A stretch of 64,000 bases of DNA from an uncultured Atopobiaceae bacterium. GTDB taxonomy: Bacteria; Actinomycetota; Coriobacteriia; Coriobacteriales; Atopobiaceae. Position 1 is the first letter of the stretch, and each line of letters begins with the position of its first letter. The stretch lies in assembly GCA_910579165.1 (NCBI GenBank), contig CAJTTF010000002.1:110339-174338 (forward strand), in the 5' to 3' direction. Positions 17,625-27,291 of the stretch are shown here, piece after piece. The translations under genes were made by a program, and so were the position numbers. The notes below the pieces were generated by a model. The model was not told the origin of the DNA. It saw only the letters and a list, made by a program, of their open reading frames with translations, and ran no database searches.

Positions 17625-17763
17625 GGGGTGCTCCTTCTTTGTTGTTAGCAACAGCAAAGAATGCTGCCCTCTTTTTTGCATTTTGTCAAATGCAATTATC
17701 GGAGAATCGGCGATGACATGAACCCCAAAAAGTAGGCACCTTCCAAAAAACGAGAATTAGGTT

Positions 17764-17797
17764 TGAAAAGGATGAGGCATGAAGCTTATCCTTTTTC
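17764..17797 (-). terminator. Probable terminator after rnhA
   Basis: AAAAGGAT (17766-17773) pairs with ATCCTTTT (17788-17795) around a 14-nt interior that can pair partly. It lies about 40 nt past the rnhA stop; the U-run is short. Confidence 0.5.
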
Positions 17798-17836
17798 TCA
17801 ATTACGGCTGCGCGTTTAGTACTGGAGGAGCACAGG

Positions 17837-18337
17837 CTAAAACCCCTCGTCCTCCAAGAGGTTCTCACCATGAGCTGCCTTAACTGCTAACTCATCGCAA
17901 CGTTCATTGAGCTCAATACCGGTGTGTCCCTCCACCCAGGAATACGTTACTTCGTGGGGCTCCTCGGCATTGAGGAGACGCTTCCAAAGGTCGACATTCT
18001 TAACTGGAATTTTTTTAGAGGTTTTCCAGTCTTTGTTAATCCAGTTTGTGAGCCAACCTTGCGTGTGAGCGTGGACAAGGTACTGGGAGTCTGAATAGAG
18101 CGTCACCTGACAAGGTGTTTTGAGCGCTTCCAGAGCTGCAATGGCTGCCATAACCTCCATGCGATTGTTGGTAGTAGTGCGAAAGCCTTGAGAGAGCTCT
18201 TTCCTGTGCGTTTCGCCGGCACGATCAAAGAGAAGAATGGCGCCGTAACCGCCAGGGCCTGGATTTCCTAAAGAAGAGCCATCAGTCCAGATGGTGACGT
18301 GAGGAAGATTGTCTTGCATGTTCTTAGCGGTGTCCAT
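17837..18337 (-). CDS. rnhA: Ribonuclease HI
   Basis: RNase HI cuts RNA in RNA-DNA hybrids, removing primers and R-loops. The 166-residue protein shows the complete acidic site: Asp19 in WTDGSSLGNPGPGG, Glu61 in NNRMEVMAA, Asp83 in LYSDSQYLV and Asp148 in NERCDELA, with His138 in VEGHTG. It is 56 bp downstream of polA in the same direction, a sensible pairing because Pol I and RNase H both process primers. A hairpin 40 nt past the stop probably ends the transcript. Confidence 0.96.
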   Translation of the reverse strand: MDTAKNMQDNLPHVTIWTDGSSLGNPGPGGYGAILLFDRAGETHRKELSQGFRTTTNNRMEVMAAIAALEALKTPCQVTLYSDSQYLVHAHTQGWLTNWINKDWKTSKKIPVKNVDLWKRLLNAEEPHEVTYSWVEGHTGIELNERCDELAVKAAHGENLLEDEGF

Positions 18338-18393
18338 AATTTGGATTGGTTGTGAGTGGGTTGAACGTGGCGGTGCAGACTCGCGTGGTGGGA

Positions 18394-21054
18394 TTATTTT
18401 GCATCGGCCCAGTTTTCTCCATAGCTTACCTCAGCGACAAGAGGAACCGAAAGTTCTACCACGTGCTCCATTGTATCCTTTACAAGCTTCGCTACAGCCT
18501 TAAGCTCAGCTTTTGGCACCTGGAAGTCCAGTTCATCGTGAATTTGCAATATCAAGCGCGTCTTAAAGCCTCCTTCACGAAGTGCCTGGGCAATCTGGAT
18601 CATGGAGAGCTTAATTATGTCTGCGGCCGAGCCCTGCATCGGGTGGTTCATAGCCATGCGCTCTGCTGCAAAGCGGACCTGTCGGTTGGAGCTTGTGATT
18701 TCAGGGATGAGGCGACGGCGATTGTACATCGTTGTTGCGAAGCCGTTTTCCACCGTTTCCCGTACAGTTTCATTGAGGAAGCTACGAACGGCAGGATAGG
18801 CTTCAAAGTAAGCATCAATCATGTGTTGAGCTTCCTTATTAGGGATGCCAAGTGTCTTCGAAAGACCAAAAGCCTGCTGTCCATAAACGATGCCAAAATT
18901 GACGGCTTTTGCTCGGCTGCGCAGATCCGGCGTGACCTCAGATACAGGGACACCAAAAACACGGGAGGCGGTTTCTGCGTGAAAATCCTCTCCTTTTTTG
19001 AAGGCCTGGATGAGGTTTTCGTCACCCGAGAGATGAGCAAGGAGACGGAGTTCTATCTGGGAATAATCGCAGGCAAGAAAGACATCGTCTGAGGGCACCG
19101 TGAACGCTTTACGTACGCGATGACCCAACTCTGAGCGGGTGGGAATGTTTTGGAGGTTGGGATCGGAGGAAGAAAGACGCCCCGTTGCTGCAATTGTTTG
19201 GTTGAGAGTGGTATGAATGCGACCATCACTTTTAATACAAGCTGGCAGCGCCAAAAGATAGGTGTTAAGAATCTTGTTTTCTTCTCGGTAGCGAAGGACG
19301 CTCTTTACGATGTCATATTGATGTGAAAGATCCTCCAAAACATGAGCGTTGGTGGAGTAGAAACCCTTTTTTGTTTTCTTGAGCCCGTCTGTGGGAAGGC
19401 CCATAACATCAAACAGCACGTGCGAGAGCTGAGCCGGAGAATCTATATTGAACTCCTCACCGGCTTCCTTATAGATGCTTGCTGCGCGCGCCTGGATGCT
19501 CTGAGAAAGCTCAGCGGCTTGCTTGTCAAAGATGTCTTCTGTTGCCTGCATACCGGTGCGCTCAATTTGAGAGAGAACGGGTATCAAGGGCATCTCGATA
19601 AGGTCAAAGCAGGTGTTGGAGCCTGTTTTATCCAGCTGCTCTTTTATAAGGGGCTGGACGAGGCGCGCAACCGTTGCAGTAATACGAGCTGCAAGCTGGG
19701 GTTCTTTCAAGTCGTCTTCTGGTATTTCTTGATTGAGGTATTGGAGCGCCAGATCTTTGGGAGCGTAGGCATTCTGGGCGCTTTGAAGAAGATAGGCGCC
19801 CACGGACACGTCAAAGATACGGTTTGAGTCAATGGTCGCCATGTCAAGCCGGACGGGCGTATTGAGGTTTGTGGGGTAGAGCTCGTGGATGAGTTCTTTA
19901 ATGTTGCAGCTGGCAATGCGATGATGAGCAAAGAGATCAAGAAGGGTTGACTGCGCTGCCTCCCCTGTTCGGGCAATAAGGCCTTGAGAGGTGCTTATCC
20001 AAAGCGTCTTTCCCTCATCAAAGAGCGTGCCCACGTCTTCTGATTCTGCAATACTCACGCCCATCCACGTGCTGTTTTTACAGGCGTCTTCAAGGGCCGC
20101 ATCAGCGGAGGCGCCCTCCAGGATGCAAGGAAGTTCAAAGCGCGTGAGGATCTCGAGCTCGTCCAGGTTGCACGCGCGGAATAGGCGTTGCACGATCGTG
20201 GTAAAACCGAGCTTCACGAAAGCCTCGCGGGCCACGGCCTCATTAAAATCCGGGAAGCGCGCTTCATTAAAATCAATCTCAACGGGCGCATCTGTCCTAA
20301 TAATGGCAACCTTGCGCGAAAGCCGAGCCGCATCTGCATGATTGCGAATGTTCTCTCCCATCTTACCGGGTATCTCGTCCGCATGGGCCAAAACACCTTC
20401 CAGCGAGCCAAATTCGCCAATGAGTTGCTGTGCTTTCTTGGGGCCCACGCCAGGGACGCCGGGGATATTGTCGGACGTGTCGCCTTTAAGGCCGTAGAAG
20501 TCTGGAACAAGATCTGGGGTGATACCACCATAGAGGTCTTGGACAGCCTCAGGCGTCATGATGGAGACATCGGTCATGCCACGCTTGGTGGACACAACAG
20601 CAACATTTTCAGAAGACAGCTGATACATGTCCTTGTCGCCGGTGACAAGAAGCATCTTAAATCCTTGGTCTGCGCCTTGTTTTGCAAGCGTACCCAAGAG
20701 GTCGTCACCCTCCCAACCTTCAAGCTCTATCACGGGGACGTCAAGCGACGCCAAAAGTTCTTTTACCAGAGAAAATTGCTCGTGAAGTTCTGGATCTTGC
20801 GGAGGGCGCTGTGCCTTATAGCCTGGATACATTTCCATGCGCACGCGCGGCTTGCCCTTGTCGAAACAGACGATAACGCCCCAGGGATTAAAGTCTTGCA
20901 CCATGCGAATGAACATGGACAAGAAGCCGTAAACTGCGTTGGTGTGGCCGCCCTGCGGGCTCAGCATGTTTTGGGGAATGGCATGGTACGCACGGTGCAT
21001 AAGTGAGTTACCATCAATGACGGCAATGGATTTGCGAGATTTTTCTTGTGCCAT
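18394..21054 (-). CDS. polA: DNA polymerase I
   Basis: Repair and primer-replacement polymerase. The N-terminal 5' nuclease is seen in AVIDGNSLMHRAYHAIP, VCFDKGKPRVRMEMYPGYKA and LEGWEGDDLLGTLA. The middle region, where a 3'-5' exonuclease would lie, shows no intact DxE site (STWMGVSIAES), so proofreading is probably lost, as in several Pol I proteins. The polymerase motifs are DYSQIELRLLAHLSGDE, RAKAVNFGIVYGQ and QIHDELDF. The ATG at 21052-21054 gives 886 residues; a longer upstream frame has no homologous features. It is divergent from glnA. Confidence 0.96.
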   Translation of the reverse strand: MAQEKSRKSIAVIDGNSLMHRAYHAIPQNMLSPQGGHTNAVYGFLSMFIRMVQDFNPWGVIVCFDKGKPRVRMEMYPGYKAQRPPQDPELHEQFSLVKELLASLDVPVIELEGWEGDDLLGTLAKQGADQGFKMLLVTGDKDMYQLSSENVAVVSTKRGMTDVSIMTPEAVQDLYGGITPDLVPDFYGLKGDTSDNIPGVPGVGPKKAQQLIGEFGSLEGVLAHADEIPGKMGENIRNHADAARLSRKVAIIRTDAPVEIDFNEARFPDFNEAVAREAFVKLGFTTIVQRLFRACNLDELEILTRFELPCILEGASADAALEDACKNSTWMGVSIAESEDVGTLFDEGKTLWISTSQGLIARTGEAAQSTLLDLFAHHRIASCNIKELIHELYPTNLNTPVRLDMATIDSNRIFDVSVGAYLLQSAQNAYAPKDLALQYLNQEIPEDDLKEPQLAARITATVARLVQPLIKEQLDKTGSNTCFDLIEMPLIPVLSQIERTGMQATEDIFDKQAAELSQSIQARAASIYKEAGEEFNIDSPAQLSHVLFDVMGLPTDGLKKTKKGFYSTNAHVLEDLSHQYDIVKSVLRYREENKILNTYLLALPACIKSDGRIHTTLNQTIAATGRLSSSDPNLQNIPTRSELGHRVRKAFTVPSDDVFLACDYSQIELRLLAHLSGDENLIQAFKKGEDFHAETASRVFGVPVSEVTPDLRSRAKAVNFGIVYGQQAFGLSKTLGIPNKEAQHMIDAYFEAYPAVRSFLNETVRETVENGFATTMYNRRRLIPEITSSNRQVRFAAERMAMNHPMQGSAADIIKLSMIQIAQALREGGFKTRLILQIHDELDFQVPKAELKAVAKLVKDTMEHVVELSVPLVAEVSYGENWADAK

Positions 21055-21069
21055 GAAGCAACCTGACTT

Positions 21070-21125
21070 GTATAGTTCTATACTGACTGAGAGACTATGA
21101 TAGCGCGCCGAACTACCAAGAGCAA
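21070..21125 (-). promoter_or_regulatory. Candidate polA promoter and palindrome
   Basis: On the minus strand TTGCTC (21120-21125) and TATCAT (21097-21102) are 17 bp apart and could be -35/-10 boxes. Just downstream is a perfect palindrome, GTATAGTTCTATAC on the plus strand (21070-21083), between the expected transcript start and the polA start. It could be an operator; this is inference from position. Confidence 0.4.
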
Positions 21126-21196
21126 CGCCGCACTGCACCACGGTTGCCCAGTTTGGTAAAGCGTTGGCATAACATACCAGCAGGTAAGGAGTAATT

Positions 21197-23404
21197 ATGG
21201 CAGCAGATACGCTCATTGCTTCCAGCCAAATTGAGGAAGTGTTTGGCTCACACGTCTTCAATAAGGCAGTCCAAAAGGAGCGCCTCTCTCGCGCTACGTA
21301 CAAAAAGCTCCAGCATATCGCGGAAAACGGCGGCCGTCTCACAGAAGAAATTGCCAACGAAGTAGCGGAAGCCATGAAGGAGTGGGCGCTTGAGCACGGT
21401 GCCACCTATTACGCTCACTGGTTCCAGCCCCTTAATGGCATCACGTCCGAGAAACACAACTCCTTTCTCCATCCCCTGCCGGATGGCAGAGCTATCGCGC
21501 GCTTCTCGGGAAAAGAATTGATTCAAGGAGAGACCGACGGATCCAGCTTTCCCAACGGCGGTCTGCGCGCTACGTTTGAAGCACGCGGCTACACCATATG
21601 GGACCCCGCAAGCCCCGCATTTATTAGAAACGGCGTGTTGTGCATCCCTACCGCTATGATGAGCTACACGCAGGAGACTCTGGATAAGCGCGTACCCATG
21701 TTGAGGAGCCAGGTGGCGCTTGCCAAACAAGCCAAACGTCTGCTGGGATACTTTGGGAGAGAACCCAAAACGATTACGGTAAATATTGGTCCTGAGCAAG
21801 AGTATTTCATCATTACCGAGAAGGATTTTGCGCAGCGCCCAGACCTTATCAACTGTGGTCGCACACTTTTTGGAAGGCGCCCCGTGAAGGGACAGCAGCT
21901 TTCGGAGCATTACTACGGCACCATTAGACCGGCGGTTGATAGGTTTATGAAGGACGCCAACAAGCGCCTCTGGGAGCTGGGCATTCCTGTAATTACCAAA
22001 CACAACGAGGTGGCGCCCTGCCAGCACGAACTTGCACCGCAATACGAGCCTGCGTCCATTGCTATCGACCACAACCTGCTCACCATGACAGAGATTAAAG
22101 AGGTGGCGGGAAAACACGGTCTCACGTGCCTGTTGCACGAAAAGCCCTTTAACTTTGTGAACGGCTCAGGTAAGCACAGCAACTGGTCTCTCTCTGCAGA
22201 CGGAAAGAATCTCCTAGATCCCTCTGATACGCCTGAGGACAACCTTCTTTTCCTCGTAATTCTTACGTGCGTTATCTCTGCTGTTGATAAGCACCAGGAT
22301 TTGCTGCGCGCTTCCATTGCAAGCGCTGGGAATGATCAGCGTCTGGGCGCGGATGAAGCGCCGCCCGCTATTATCTCGATGTTTTTGGGCGATGACCTCT
22401 TTGAGATTGTTGAAGCCATTATTGAGGGACGCAAGTACAAATCGCACGGCAAAGAACTGCTGGACGCAGGCGTACCTACGCTTGCCGATGCAGTACTTGG
22501 AACCACAGACAGAAACCGCACGAGCCCCTTTGCCTTCACGGGGAACAAGTTTGAGTTTCGCATGCCTGGCTCTCAAGAAAATCTCTCGGGTTGCAATATG
22601 GTGCTCAACACCGCTGTTGCCGAAGGGTTTGATCTCTGTGCCACCGCTATTGAGAACAAGCTCCAAAAGGCTGAGAGTGTGCGCGGTAAGCTTTCTGCGC
22701 GCGATAAGAAACGTGCTGTTTCCAAGTTTGCCTTTGCCTGGGTAAAACGAACGCTCAAGGCACACCGACGCATTCTCTTTAACGGGAATGGCTACTCTGC
22801 AGCCTGGGAGAAAGAGGCCAAGGCGCGCGGACTTCTCAACCTTAAAACCACGGCTGATGCGCTCCCCTATCTGATTAAGCCTCAGAATATCCTCTTCTTC
22901 AATAAGTACAAGGTTATGGACGAAGCTGAAGTAACAGCACGTTATGTTGCTACGGCTCAGCAATATGCGTTTAACTTGGACATTGAGGCCTCTTGTATGG
23001 TGTATATGGCCAGGCATTTTTATCTACCGGCAATACAGCGCTTTAGTGCAGACCTCGCCATGGCCGTAAAAACGAAAAAAGAACTCCGGGCGACCTCAGC
23101 GGCAGAGGTTGCTATTTTGAAAAAGACGGCCCACGCGCTGGATGTTATAAGTGCAGCTACCGATAGCTTGGATGCCGCAAACAAAAAGGCGGGAGCTATT
23201 AAAAATCCGCAGACGCAGGACAATGCCTACAAGAACAAGGTATTACCTGCAATGGCAGCGCTACGCGAGGAAGTTGACGCCATGGAAGAATGCGTGGGGC
23301 GCGAGTACTGGCCGTTCCCAAGCTACAACCGTATGCTCCACTATGTCAAAGCCAGTCCCGATAAAATCCAGATCGTAAAAATAGGACGCGACAGCTCTTA
23401 CTAA
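21197..23404 (+). CDS. glnA: Glutamine synthetase type III
   Basis: ATP-dependent synthesis of glutamine from glutamate and ammonia. The 735-residue length and motifs fit type III (GlnN-like) rather than the shorter type I enzyme: GATYYAHWFQPLNG, KHNSFLHPLPDG, the catalytic segments NIGPEQEYFI and KHNEVAPCQHELAPQYEP, then GSGKHSNWSL and NKFEFRMPGS. AAGGAG precedes the ATG by seven bases. It stands alone on the plus strand, divergent from polA, and ends at a strong terminator. No glnB or glnR-like gene is nearby. Confidence 0.97.
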   Translation: MAADTLIASSQIEEVFGSHVFNKAVQKERLSRATYKKLQHIAENGGRLTEEIANEVAEAMKEWALEHGATYYAHWFQPLNGITSEKHNSFLHPLPDGRAIARFSGKELIQGETDGSSFPNGGLRATFEARGYTIWDPASPAFIRNGVLCIPTAMMSYTQETLDKRVPMLRSQVALAKQAKRLLGYFGREPKTITVNIGPEQEYFIITEKDFAQRPDLINCGRTLFGRRPVKGQQLSEHYYGTIRPAVDRFMKDANKRLWELGIPVITKHNEVAPCQHELAPQYEPASIAIDHNLLTMTEIKEVAGKHGLTCLLHEKPFNFVNGSGKHSNWSLSADGKNLLDPSDTPEDNLLFLVILTCVISAVDKHQDLLRASIASAGNDQRLGADEAPPAIISMFLGDDLFEIVEAIIEGRKYKSHGKELLDAGVPTLADAVLGTTDRNRTSPFAFTGNKFEFRMPGSQENLSGCNMVLNTAVAEGFDLCATAIENKLQKAESVRGKLSARDKKRAVSKFAFAWVKRTLKAHRRILFNGNGYSAAWEKEAKARGLLNLKTTADALPYLIKPQNILFFNKYKVMDEAEVTARYVATAQQYAFNLDIEASCMVYMARHFYLPAIQRFSADLAMAVKTKKELRATSAAEVAILKKTAHALDVISAATDSLDAANKKAGAIKNPQTQDNAYKNKVLPAMAALREEVDAMEECVGREYWPFPSYNRMLHYVKASPDKIQIVKIGRDSSY

Positions 23405-23407
23405 TAG

Positions 23408-23435
23408 AAAAGGCCTCCGAAGAGGCCTTTTCTTT
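23408..23435 (+). terminator. Rho-independent terminator of glnA
   Basis: Perfect 10-bp stem AAAAGGCCTC / GAGGCCTTTT with the tetraloop CGAA, followed by CTTT, only three bases after the glnA stop. Its symmetry means it could also act from the opposite strand. Confidence 0.93.
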
Positions 23436-23495
23436 GCTCAGCCTTACGCTGAGTTTTGCTCGATTGCGCTATAGACAGCGCTGCTGGGAGTACTG

Positions 23496-24026
23496 CTACT
23501 CCTTCATCATAGCGCCGGCGATTATCTCGGTAATACCGTCAAACACCAGGACGACGCCCGCAAGCCAAATCATGGTAACAGCCCAGATGATGGGATAAGC
23601 AAACATGCAAAGGCCAAAGATGAGGGTAATGATACCCAGAGCAAGCCAAAGACCCCAGAGAGAACCCTTCACATCGCGCAGGGAGATGGCATCCATGATG
23701 TCAAAGATACCGGTGGCAATAACAACAATGCCTATAAAGATTACGAAGACCCCAGCAAAGAAGAAGGGGAAGATGAGGATGAGGATACCTAAGACAAATT
23801 CGCAAACAGCAAGCACGATATCCCATGCCGAGCGCCCTTCGCTCTTAGCAAAATAACCTGCAAACGTTGCAATACCTGCAATGACAAAGCCCCATCCACA
23901 CATTAGGACGAAGAACTCGGTCGTTCCTCCTGGCCACACCAAAAAAGCCAATCCCAACAAGAGCATCAGCACACCAATAATGATGGTGGTCGACTTAGTG
24001 CGGCGCATATATGAATTATTAGACAT
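23496..24026 (-). CDS. DUF308 / HdeD-type membrane protein
   Basis: Small membrane protein of 176 residues with about six hydrophobic segments in pairs, the pattern of the HdeD/DUF308 family. Examples are IIIGVLMLLLGLAFLVWPG, FVLGILILIFPFFFAG and ALGIITLIFGLCMFAYPIIW. HdeD in E. coli is linked to acid resistance, but the family has no general biochemical function. The gene is alone between the glnA terminator and mntP, which is 146 bp upstream. I infer only an inner-membrane location. Confidence 0.8.
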   Translation of the reverse strand: MSNNSYMRRTKSTTIIIGVLMLLLGLAFLVWPGGTTEFFVLMCGWGFVIAGIATFAGYFAKSEGRSAWDIVLAVCEFVLGILILIFPFFFAGVFVIFIGIVVIATGIFDIMDAISLRDVKGSLWGLWLALGIITLIFGLCMFAYPIIWAVTMIWLAGVVLVFDGITEIIAGAMMKE

Positions 24027-24172
24027 CCTTCATCCTTTCTCTTTGCCTGCACTTGAGGCGCTTGAGCATCGCTCCGGACGTTTGCGTTGTTGTGTATGCA
24101 CTGCTAAGTACTGTACGGGCACCGCAGGCACTGTGCAAACACTGCGACCCCGCTCGTCTATCGGCGCAAACG

Positions 24173-24823
24173 CTACGTTACAAGACTCAAAACGCCAATT
24201 CCGATAAGTACTATACCCCCAAACAATTGAGCCTTTTCACCCAAAATCATCCCAGCCCTCTTACCAATGATGATGCCAGCGACGCTCACAACAAACGTAA
24301 TGAGGGCAATTACGGCGCAGGCAAGAATAGGATTTGTGCTTGTAGCGCGGAGCATAAAGCCTATGGCAAAAGAATCGAGGGAGGTTGCAAGTGCTTCAAT
24401 AAGTACGGTCACCACAGTAATACGACTAGGCTCTTCGGTGTTGATTTTTCCCCTCAGGCCGCCAAGAGGAGAGAATCTTTTTGAAATGTGAGCTTTAGGT
24501 TGCGCGTGAGGCTCAATCCCCTCTCTCCTCTTGGACAGCTCTTTGCGCTGAGCTTTGATGCCGGAATAGATCATCTCGGCACCAAGAATGGCAAGCACCG
24601 CAAACGTGATAGGACCCTCAAAAGTCTCAAGAAATGTCCCCACAAAAGATCCGAGAACAAAACCAAGTGCCGCCAGCGTGGACTGCGCAATCGCAAAGAT
24701 AGCGGGAATCCAGAGGAGGCGCACGGAAGCCGTGCGGTAGAGCGCTATTGAGTTAGAAAGAGAAACCGCAAAGGAATCCATAGAGATTCCCAGCGCTAAG
24801 AAAAGTATTGCTAAAAGGTGCAT
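24173..24823 (-). CDS. mntP: Putative manganese efflux pump MntP
   Basis: Membrane exporter of the MntP family, expected to remove excess Mn2+. The two internally related halves each carry the diagnostic acidic motif: GISMDSFAVSLSN near the N-terminus and ATSLDSFAIGFM in the second half. Hydrophobic segments number about six over 216 residues, with a hydrophilic loop of about 40 residues between the halves that is longer than usual. It starts 5 bp after the MFS gene stop and is presumably co-transcribed. No yybP-ykoY riboswitch was recognised upstream. Confidence 0.88.
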   Translation of the reverse strand: MHLLAILFLALGISMDSFAVSLSNSIALYRTASVRLLWIPAIFAIAQSTLAALGFVLGSFVGTFLETFEGPITFAVLAILGAEMIYSGIKAQRKELSKRREGIEPHAQPKAHISKRFSPLGGLRGKINTEEPSRITVVTVLIEALATSLDSFAIGFMLRATSTNPILACAVIALITFVVSVAGIIIGKRAGMILGEKAQLFGGIVLIGIGVLSLVT

Positions 24824-24828
24824 AAATC

Positions 24829-26259
24829 CTAGCGCACGACCTCTTCGCCTTGCAGTCCTTCTTTAGGCATGAGCAGCATAAAGACTAGACCAAACACGAG
24901 CAAAATCATGATAGAAAAAACGCCCACGGAGGGATTTCCTGTGAGGAACGTGAAAAAGCTCACCATGGCGGTGCCCAGTACGCGAGCAAATGCACCAAAT
25001 ACGTTGAAGAAACCGAAGTACTCGTTTGACTTCTTTTTGGATATGATGCGGCCAAAAAATGAACGCGACAGGGCCTGGATGCCACCCTGGAACACGCCCA
25101 CCAAGAGCGCAAGAATCCAGAAATCAACAGGTCCTTTAAGGAAGAACGTACCAAACGTAACGATCCCCATGTAACCAAAAATCGCGACAATGATGAGTTT
25201 TCTTGTGCCGTACTTATCGGCGAGAAGACCATAGAGAATGGTTGAAGGAAAGGCAACGAACTGCGTAGCGAGCAGGGCCAGGATGAGGTGGTTCTCGTCA
25301 ATACCCAACGCGGCACCGTAGTTAGTGGCCATAGCAATAACGGTGTAGACGGCGTCGATGTAGAAGAAGAAGCCCAGGAGGAAATAGAGAAGACGCTTAT
25401 CCTGCATCATCGTTTTCATCGTCTTGCCTAGTCCGGTAAATGTCTTTTGAATTTCTTTGCCTATACTTCTGCGCTTTTTGCCGTATTTCTGCTGGTAAGT
25501 AAAGAAAAGCGGCAGAGCAAAAACAAGCATCCACAGCCCGGAGATGCCAAAGCCTAAGCGCGTGCAAGCGGCTTTATCCAATCCAAATACCGCAGGACCA
25601 AAGAAAATCAAGAGAATGCAGAGAACAAACGGTATGACGCTCGTGAGATAAGCAAGACCAAAGCCCAGGCTTGATACGTTGTTCATTCGCTTGTCGGTAG
25701 TGACATCCACCAGCATAGCGTCGTAGAATGTGCGCACTGAGTTCATTCCTATGATCATGAGGACGTAGACCACCAAAAAGGGCACGTAAGAAAGCGGAAG
25801 AACCTCAACAAAGGCCGCTCCAATGCAGAGAAGTGAGAAGGCTACGAGGAACTTGATCTTTTGTCCTTTGTAGTCCGCAAGCGATCCCAAAATAGGCATG
25901 AGCAAGGCAACGATGAGCGATGCGATGGTTTGCGTAATGCCCCACGTGCCGACAATTTCTGCTGAGGTTATGCCGGCAACCGCAAGCGATGCCGCGTAAA
26001 TGGGGACGATTGCAGTATTAAACATGCTGACGGCAGCGTGTCCCATATCAAAAGAAACCCAGTTGCGCTCAGCACGGGTGAAGAGCGGCTCCCTCTTTTG
26101 CTTTTTTGAATTCTTGAGCCCTGGCTTATGCTTAGATGAAGATTCCTGTTGCTTTTGCTTGAGCGCCGCCGCTGATGCCTTGTGATTCTTCTGTTTAGAC
26201 GCTGGCGTTGAAGCCTTATGCTTCTTTTTGTTGGGCTGCTCTTCTTTGGTTGGTGCCAT
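24829..26259 (-). CDS. MFS transporter, UMF1 / Atg22-like
   Basis: Major facilitator of the UMF1 (Atg22-like) group, judged from NWVSFDMGHAAVSMFNTAI at the first membrane segment and the loop GSLADYKGQKIKF. About 12 hydrophobic segments follow a very lysine/glutamine-rich cytoplasmic N-terminus of roughly 55 residues (many KQK and KKHK clusters). YGLLADKYGTRKL marks the second-half loop. The substrate cannot be told from sequence. It is directly upstream of mntP. Confidence 0.82.
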   Translation of the reverse strand: MAPTKEEQPNKKKHKASTPASKQKNHKASAAALKQKQQESSSKHKPGLKNSKKQKREPLFTRAERNWVSFDMGHAAVSMFNTAIVPIYAASLAVAGITSAEIVGTWGITQTIASLIVALLMPILGSLADYKGQKIKFLVAFSLLCIGAAFVEVLPLSYVPFLVVYVLMIIGMNSVRTFYDAMLVDVTTDKRMNNVSSLGFGLAYLTSVIPFVLCILLIFFGPAVFGLDKAACTRLGFGISGLWMLVFALPLFFTYQQKYGKKRRSIGKEIQKTFTGLGKTMKTMMQDKRLLYFLLGFFFYIDAVYTVIAMATNYGAALGIDENHLILALLATQFVAFPSTILYGLLADKYGTRKLIIVAIFGYMGIVTFGTFFLKGPVDFWILALLVGVFQGGIQALSRSFFGRIISKKKSNEYFGFFNVFGAFARVLGTAMVSFFTFLTGNPSVGVFSIMILLVFGLVFMLLMPKEGLQGEEVVR

Positions 26260-26335
26260 GTGTCCTTCTTTCAGACGTTCCTAACTATGGTGCTTTTTGT
26301 GCTCTTTTGAGTGGTGCTCTTAAAGCGTTCCGTTA

Positions 26336-27280
26336 TTATTTGGTCGTTTTTGCTTTATCTTTCTGGCCTTCATAGTTGAGATTGTCGACCGCACGGGAAA
26401 GCTGCGGGCCTCCCGCAATGAACGCCTTTGCAAGCTGCGGATAATCTTTGAGTGCAGCGTTAAATCTATCCAGGAAAGAGTCTTTTTCCTTCCGGTGACT
26501 CCAAGGGTGCATCCAGGGCCTACGGTCAACATTTGCCAATGGCGTATCCTCGTCCCCCACTATTTCGTGTGCAAGTGAAGATAAAAGGGAGTATTGACCG
26601 CGCGCTTTTTCCTCGATAAATCCAAGCGCTGTACCAGAGAGCGAGCCTGCGGGTTCAATATGCTTATATACAAACGTCATGTTCTTGACGGCTTGCCCGT
26701 ACTCATCCGCACCAAGATCTATCCCAAAAACCTCCCACGCAACCTGTGACAACAATGCTCCCGCTACGCGGTTGATGCGATCTGTGGTTTCAAGATCTTT
26801 ATAGGGCGGACATTCTTTAACCGTTTTATGACGAAAGCGTCTGAGCATCCACGAATCAAGCTGGGACTCTATGACGGCGTGGACCTCAGAAGTTGCATCG
26901 CTCATCTCGGCAGCGTTCTTTTGGATAATTTCATTTTGCAAGCCATAGACGTACGGATGGGCAACCCTATCGAGTGCGTAGTGCGAGAGCATCCCTAGGG
27001 CAAACGCGCGTCCCAGCGACTGGTCCTCTTGAGGGAGCGCCAAAACAGCGTCACGGAGCGCCTGAAACGCCTCGGCAATGTACTCATCATGCATCCTTGG
27101 TCCAAGCGCCTGAGAAGCCGCGATGGATTTAGGGAGCCCAAAAAAACGGAAGAAGAAGGGGTCGGGGCCCTGGTTTCCCAAAAGAAAGGCAAGCTTATGC
27201 TCTTTATCGGGAAAAATAGAAACCGGAAGCTCTTTGGCCGATTCCTCGCCAAAGATGTGATGGGTGATTATTGCGGGCAT
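26336..27280 (-). CDS. Zinc-dependent phospholipase C family protein
   Basis: The 314-residue protein starts MPAIITHHIFGEE and has LLGNQGPDPFFF, GMLSHYALDRVAHPYVY and EVHAVIESQLDSWMLR. These are spaced histidines and aspartates typical of the zinc-dependent phospholipase C / nuclease P1 fold. No signal peptide is visible, so it is probably cytoplasmic, unlike secreted bacterial phospholipases. Substrate and role are not known for this cytoplasmic group. It begins 11 bp after the asparaginase stop, so it is likely co-transcribed with ansA and mtnN. Confidence 0.82.
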   Translation of the reverse strand: MPAIITHHIFGEESAKELPVSIFPDKEHKLAFLLGNQGPDPFFFRFFGLPKSIAASQALGPRMHDEYIAEAFQALRDAVLALPQEDQSLGRAFALGMLSHYALDRVAHPYVYGLQNEIIQKNAAEMSDATSEVHAVIESQLDSWMLRRFRHKTVKECPPYKDLETTDRINRVAGALLSQVAWEVFGIDLGADEYGQAVKNMTFVYKHIEPAGSLSGTALGFIEEKARGQYSLLSSLAHEIVGDEDTPLANVDRRPWMHPWSHRKEKDSFLDRFNAALKDYPQLAKAFIAGGPQLSRAVDNLNYEGQKDKAKTTK

Positions 27281-27291
27281 TAGGGACCTTT

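Noticed and set aside
21248..22138. Long open frame opposite glnA (296 codons); similar ones opposite uvrB (11936-12703) and polA (18346-19092, 20188-21006)
   Set aside because: They lie wholly antisense to well-identified genes, show no family motifs and have no ribosome sites; shadow frames.
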